From assembly GCA_002401305.2 (NCBI GenBank), contig NVSO02000054.1:1-6641 (forward strand): a stretch of 6,641 bases of DNA, given 5' to 3'. This stretch comes from Rhodobiaceae bacterium. Lineage in GTDB: Bacteria > Pseudomonadota > Alphaproteobacteria > Parvibaculales > Parvibaculaceae. Below are positions 5,263 through 6,641 of this stretch, in pieces (positions within the stretch are counted from its first letter, which is position 1; every line of letters begins with the position of its first letter). The notes beneath the pieces were generated by a model, which had not been told where the DNA came from, did no database searches, and saw nothing but the letters and a program-made list of their open reading frames with translations. Both the position numbers and the translations under genes were made by a program.

Positions 5263-6369
5263 ATGTCCGAAATTACCCTTTCATCCGCGGTCCGTGACAA
5301 TCTGCTTTCATTGCAAAATACTGCAAAATTGATGGCGGACACTCAGTTCAAACTGTCTACTGGTTTGGACGTGAACAGCGCGCTTGATGATCCGAGTGCT
5401 TTCTTTACTGCCGCATCTCTTTCTAACCGTGCAGCAGATTTGAACACTCAACTCGACAACATCGACAATGGTACGCGTACATTGCAAGCTGCCGACGAAG
5501 GCATCAAAGGCCTGTCAAGCTTGGTCAATCAGTTGAAATCAACTGCAAACTCTGCTTTGAACACAAAGATTGATGAATCCGACGTTACCGGTTCTGTAGA
5601 TGGTCTTACCGCTGCAAGCACTGCCCTTTCTGAATTGGGTGTTGCCTCAACGACGACTGTCGACATCACTCACGATGGCGTAACAACTTCCGTCAAATTG
5701 TCCAACCAAACGGTTGAGGAATTGGCGTCTACAATTGGCAACATCTCTGGCATCACATCTCAAGTGAACAGCGATGGCGCAATCGAAATTGCTGCTGCTG
5801 ACGGTCGTGAATTGATTGTTGCAGGTGCTGCTGGTACGGCTGCCGGCATCGACGGCACAGTTGAAGGTACAAACCGTGACTCATACGTTAACGACTTTAA
5901 CGACCTTCTAACTCAAATCGACCAATTGGCAGGCGATGCCACCTACAACGGTGTTAACTTGCTCAACGGTGATGACCTGTCAGTTAACTTCAACGAAGAT
6001 GGTTCTTCTTCTTTGACAATTTCAGGTGTGACATTTGACGCTGATGGTTTGGGCCTGTCTGAAACCAGTGAATCAGAACTTGAGAGTGATACAAGTCTTG
6101 AAGCTCTGATTGATACGCTTGATGGCGCAACAAACACCCTGCGGAGCCAATCATCTACCTTTGGTAACAACTTGGCTGTGGCTGAAAACCGGAATGACTT
6201 CACATCCGGCATGATCGCCACACTCGAGGGTGGTGCTGCCGATTTGACATTGGCTGATACCAACGCTGAGGGTGCTAACTTGCTCGCACTTCAAACACGT
6301 CAAAGCTTGGGTACAACTTCTTTGTCCTTGGCTAGCCAATCAGACCAATCAGTTCTTCGTCTATTCTAA
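5263..6369 (+). CDS. Flagellin 2 (probable major filament subunit)
   Basis: A flagellin of 368 residues, paralogous to the preceding gene along its full length. Landmarks: NLLSLQNTAKLMADTQFKLS (13-32), TGLDVNSALDDPSAFFTA (33-50), AADEGIKGL (76-84), a central hook-IN-like stretch (TTVDITHDGV to GRELIVAG, about 131-188), YNGVNLLNGDDLSVNFNEDG (228-247), TFGNNLAVAENRNDF (299-313), ANLLALQTRQSLGTTSLSLA (338-357) and the terminal VLRLF. It has no cysteine or tryptophan. Seven of nine arginine codons are CGT and none CGC, and TTG, GGT and GCT codons are frequent by eye, as expected for a very highly expressed gene. Stops are doubled (TAA TAG). Ser/Thr-rich surface stretches near 95-135 and 260-280 are candidate O-glycosylation zones for the upstream TPR-GT enzymes (inference). 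It has no sigma-54 site of its own. Confidence 0.95.
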   Translation: MSEITLSSAVRDNLLSLQNTAKLMADTQFKLSTGLDVNSALDDPSAFFTAASLSNRAADLNTQLDNIDNGTRTLQAADEGIKGLSSLVNQLKSTANSALNTKIDESDVTGSVDGLTAASTALSELGVASTTTVDITHDGVTTSVKLSNQTVEELASTIGNISGITSQVNSDGAIEIAAADGRELIVAGAAGTAAGIDGTVEGTNRDSYVNDFNDLLTQIDQLAGDATYNGVNLLNGDDLSVNFNEDGSSSLTISGVTFDADGLGLSETSESELESDTSLEALIDTLDGATNTLRSQSSTFGNNLAVAENRNDFTSGMIATLEGGAADLTLADTNAEGANLLALQTRQSLGTTSLSLASQSDQSVLRLF

Positions 6370-6393
6370 TAGAGCGATGACTTGGCAATTATC

Positions 6394-6420
6394 GGGCGGA
6401 ACTTCGGTTCCGCCCTTTCT
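6394..6420 (+). terminator. Intrinsic terminator of flagellin 2 with a UUCG loop
   Basis: GGGCGGAAC (6394-6402), TTCG, GTTCCGCCC (6407-6415) gives a perfect 9-bp stem closed by the extra-stable C(UUCG)G tetraloop, followed by TTTCT. It starts 24 bp after the stop. The T tract is broken, so termination may rely on the stem, and some read-through into flbT is possible. Confidence 0.93.
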
Positions 6421-6444
6421 GCATTTTCCCCCAATCAACGAAGC

Positions 6445-6473
6445 TCACGCAAACCTCAGAAATCCGCTATATT
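6445..6473 (+). promoter_or_regulatory. Weak candidate sigma-70-type promoter for flbT
   Basis: TATATT (6468-6473) is a good -10 element, but the sequence 17 bp upstream, TCACGC (6445-6450), is a poor -35. A promoter is expected because a terminator lies between flagellin 2 and flbT, yet this assignment is tentative. Confidence 0.25.
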
Positions 6474-6492
6474 CAGAACGAATCAATTAGTT

Positions 6493-6510
6493 TCAGTCAC
6501 AATTGACTGA
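6493..6510 (+). promoter_or_regulatory. 7-bp inverted repeat in the flbT leader
   Basis: TCAGTCA-CAAT-TGACTGA is a perfect inverted repeat ending 25 bp before the flbT ATG and 14 bp before its GGAG. It is symmetrical enough to be either an operator for a dimeric regulator or an mRNA hairpin; no T run follows, so it is not a terminator. Confidence 0.45.
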
Positions 6511-6535
6511 CGGTCTGCAGAAGCGGAGATCCCTC

Positions 6536-6641
6536 ATGGCACTGAAAGTTGAATTAAAGCCCGGCGAGCGCATTATCCTAGGGGATAGTGTCATCACAAA
6601 TGATGATCAGCGCACCCGTCTCTTTATTGAGGGCAACGCCC
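6536..6641 (+). CDS. flbT: FlbT, flagellin biosynthesis post-transcriptional regulator, 3' partial
   Basis: Only the first 35 codons are in the window. The product begins MALKVELKPGERIILGDSV and continues ITNDDQRTRLFIEGNA. The KPGERI..-.-.VITN pattern followed by a basic stretch and a hydrophobic strand matches the FlbT N-terminus, a small alphaproteobacterial protein of about 130-150 residues. GGAG (6525-6528) lies 7 nt before the ATG. In Caulobacter FlbT acts on the 5' leader of flagellin mRNA and lowers its stability when filament assembly stalls; in other alphaproteobacteria it can act positively. Its place directly after two flagellins fits that job. Its usual partner gene flaF is not in the window and may lie further right. 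Confidence 0.9.
   Translation, partial: MALKVELKPGERIILGDSVITNDDQRTRLFIEGNA

Noticed and set aside
5086..6415. The two GGCGGA-stem terminators as a repeated mobile element
   Set aside because: They share only a short GC-rich stem core; loops, flanks and lengths differ, and each is well placed as an ordinary terminator.
6272..6490. 72-codon + strand ORF running from the end of flagellin 2 into the flbT leader
   Set aside because: It crosses the terminator hairpin and is an out-of-frame shadow of the flagellin C-terminus.
1..6641. CRISPR array, insertion sequence, tRNA or rRNA genes, or phage genes
   Set aside because: No spaced direct repeats, transposase, terminal inverted repeats, cloverleaf or rRNA-like sequence was seen; the window is chromosomal flagellar-locus sequence.

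Overview
The window reads as part of a flagellar filament locus from an alphaproteobacterium. The last gene begins with the N-terminus of FlbT, a flagellin post-transcriptional regulator known from Alphaproteobacteria. The two flagellins have the N-terminus (NLLSLQNT, then STGL, then ALDDPSAFF) and C-terminus (LALQTRQSL to LF) I associate with Rhodospirillales-like and related marine alphaproteobacteria. The group assignment is from memory of family members, not from a search. All genes lie on the + strand.

Layout. (1) Bases 1-3551 hold two tandem paralogous genes. Each encodes an N-terminal TPR superhelix followed by a C-terminal glycosyltransferase-like (GT-B, heptosyltransferase/GT9- or GT41-like) domain. 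The first is cut by the left edge. The second starts at ATG 1758, not at the upstream in-frame TTG. A perfect 14-bp tandem duplication lies across the first gene's stop codon. (2) Bases 3552-3925 are a control region with a consensus sigma-54 promoter (TGGCAC-N5-TTGCT, 3693-3708). It predicts a leader of about 207 nt containing a 5' hairpin, a strong Shine-Dalgarno and a possible 59-codon ORF that overlaps the flagellin start. (3) Flagellin 1 (3926-5053) ends in a strong intrinsic terminator. (4) Flagellin 2 (5263-6369) has no visible sigma-54 site, more CGT-biased arginine codons and its own UUCG-loop terminator. (5) The flbT gene starts at 6536 and runs off the right edge; a 7-bp inverted repeat sits just ahead of it.

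How the parts may work together (inference). The TPR-GT proteins are good candidates for flagellin-specific O-glycosyltransferases, by analogy with Caulobacter FlmG, in which a TPR domain captures flagellin and a C-terminal GT domain adds the sugar. The two flagellins would be their substrates and the filament subunits. FlbT would tune flagellin mRNA translation or stability, possibly through the unusually long flagellin 1 leader. The most unusual points are the doubled TPR-GT gene, the loss of the usual D-T-A-x-A-H signature in both GT domains, and the ORF-containing sigma-54 leader.
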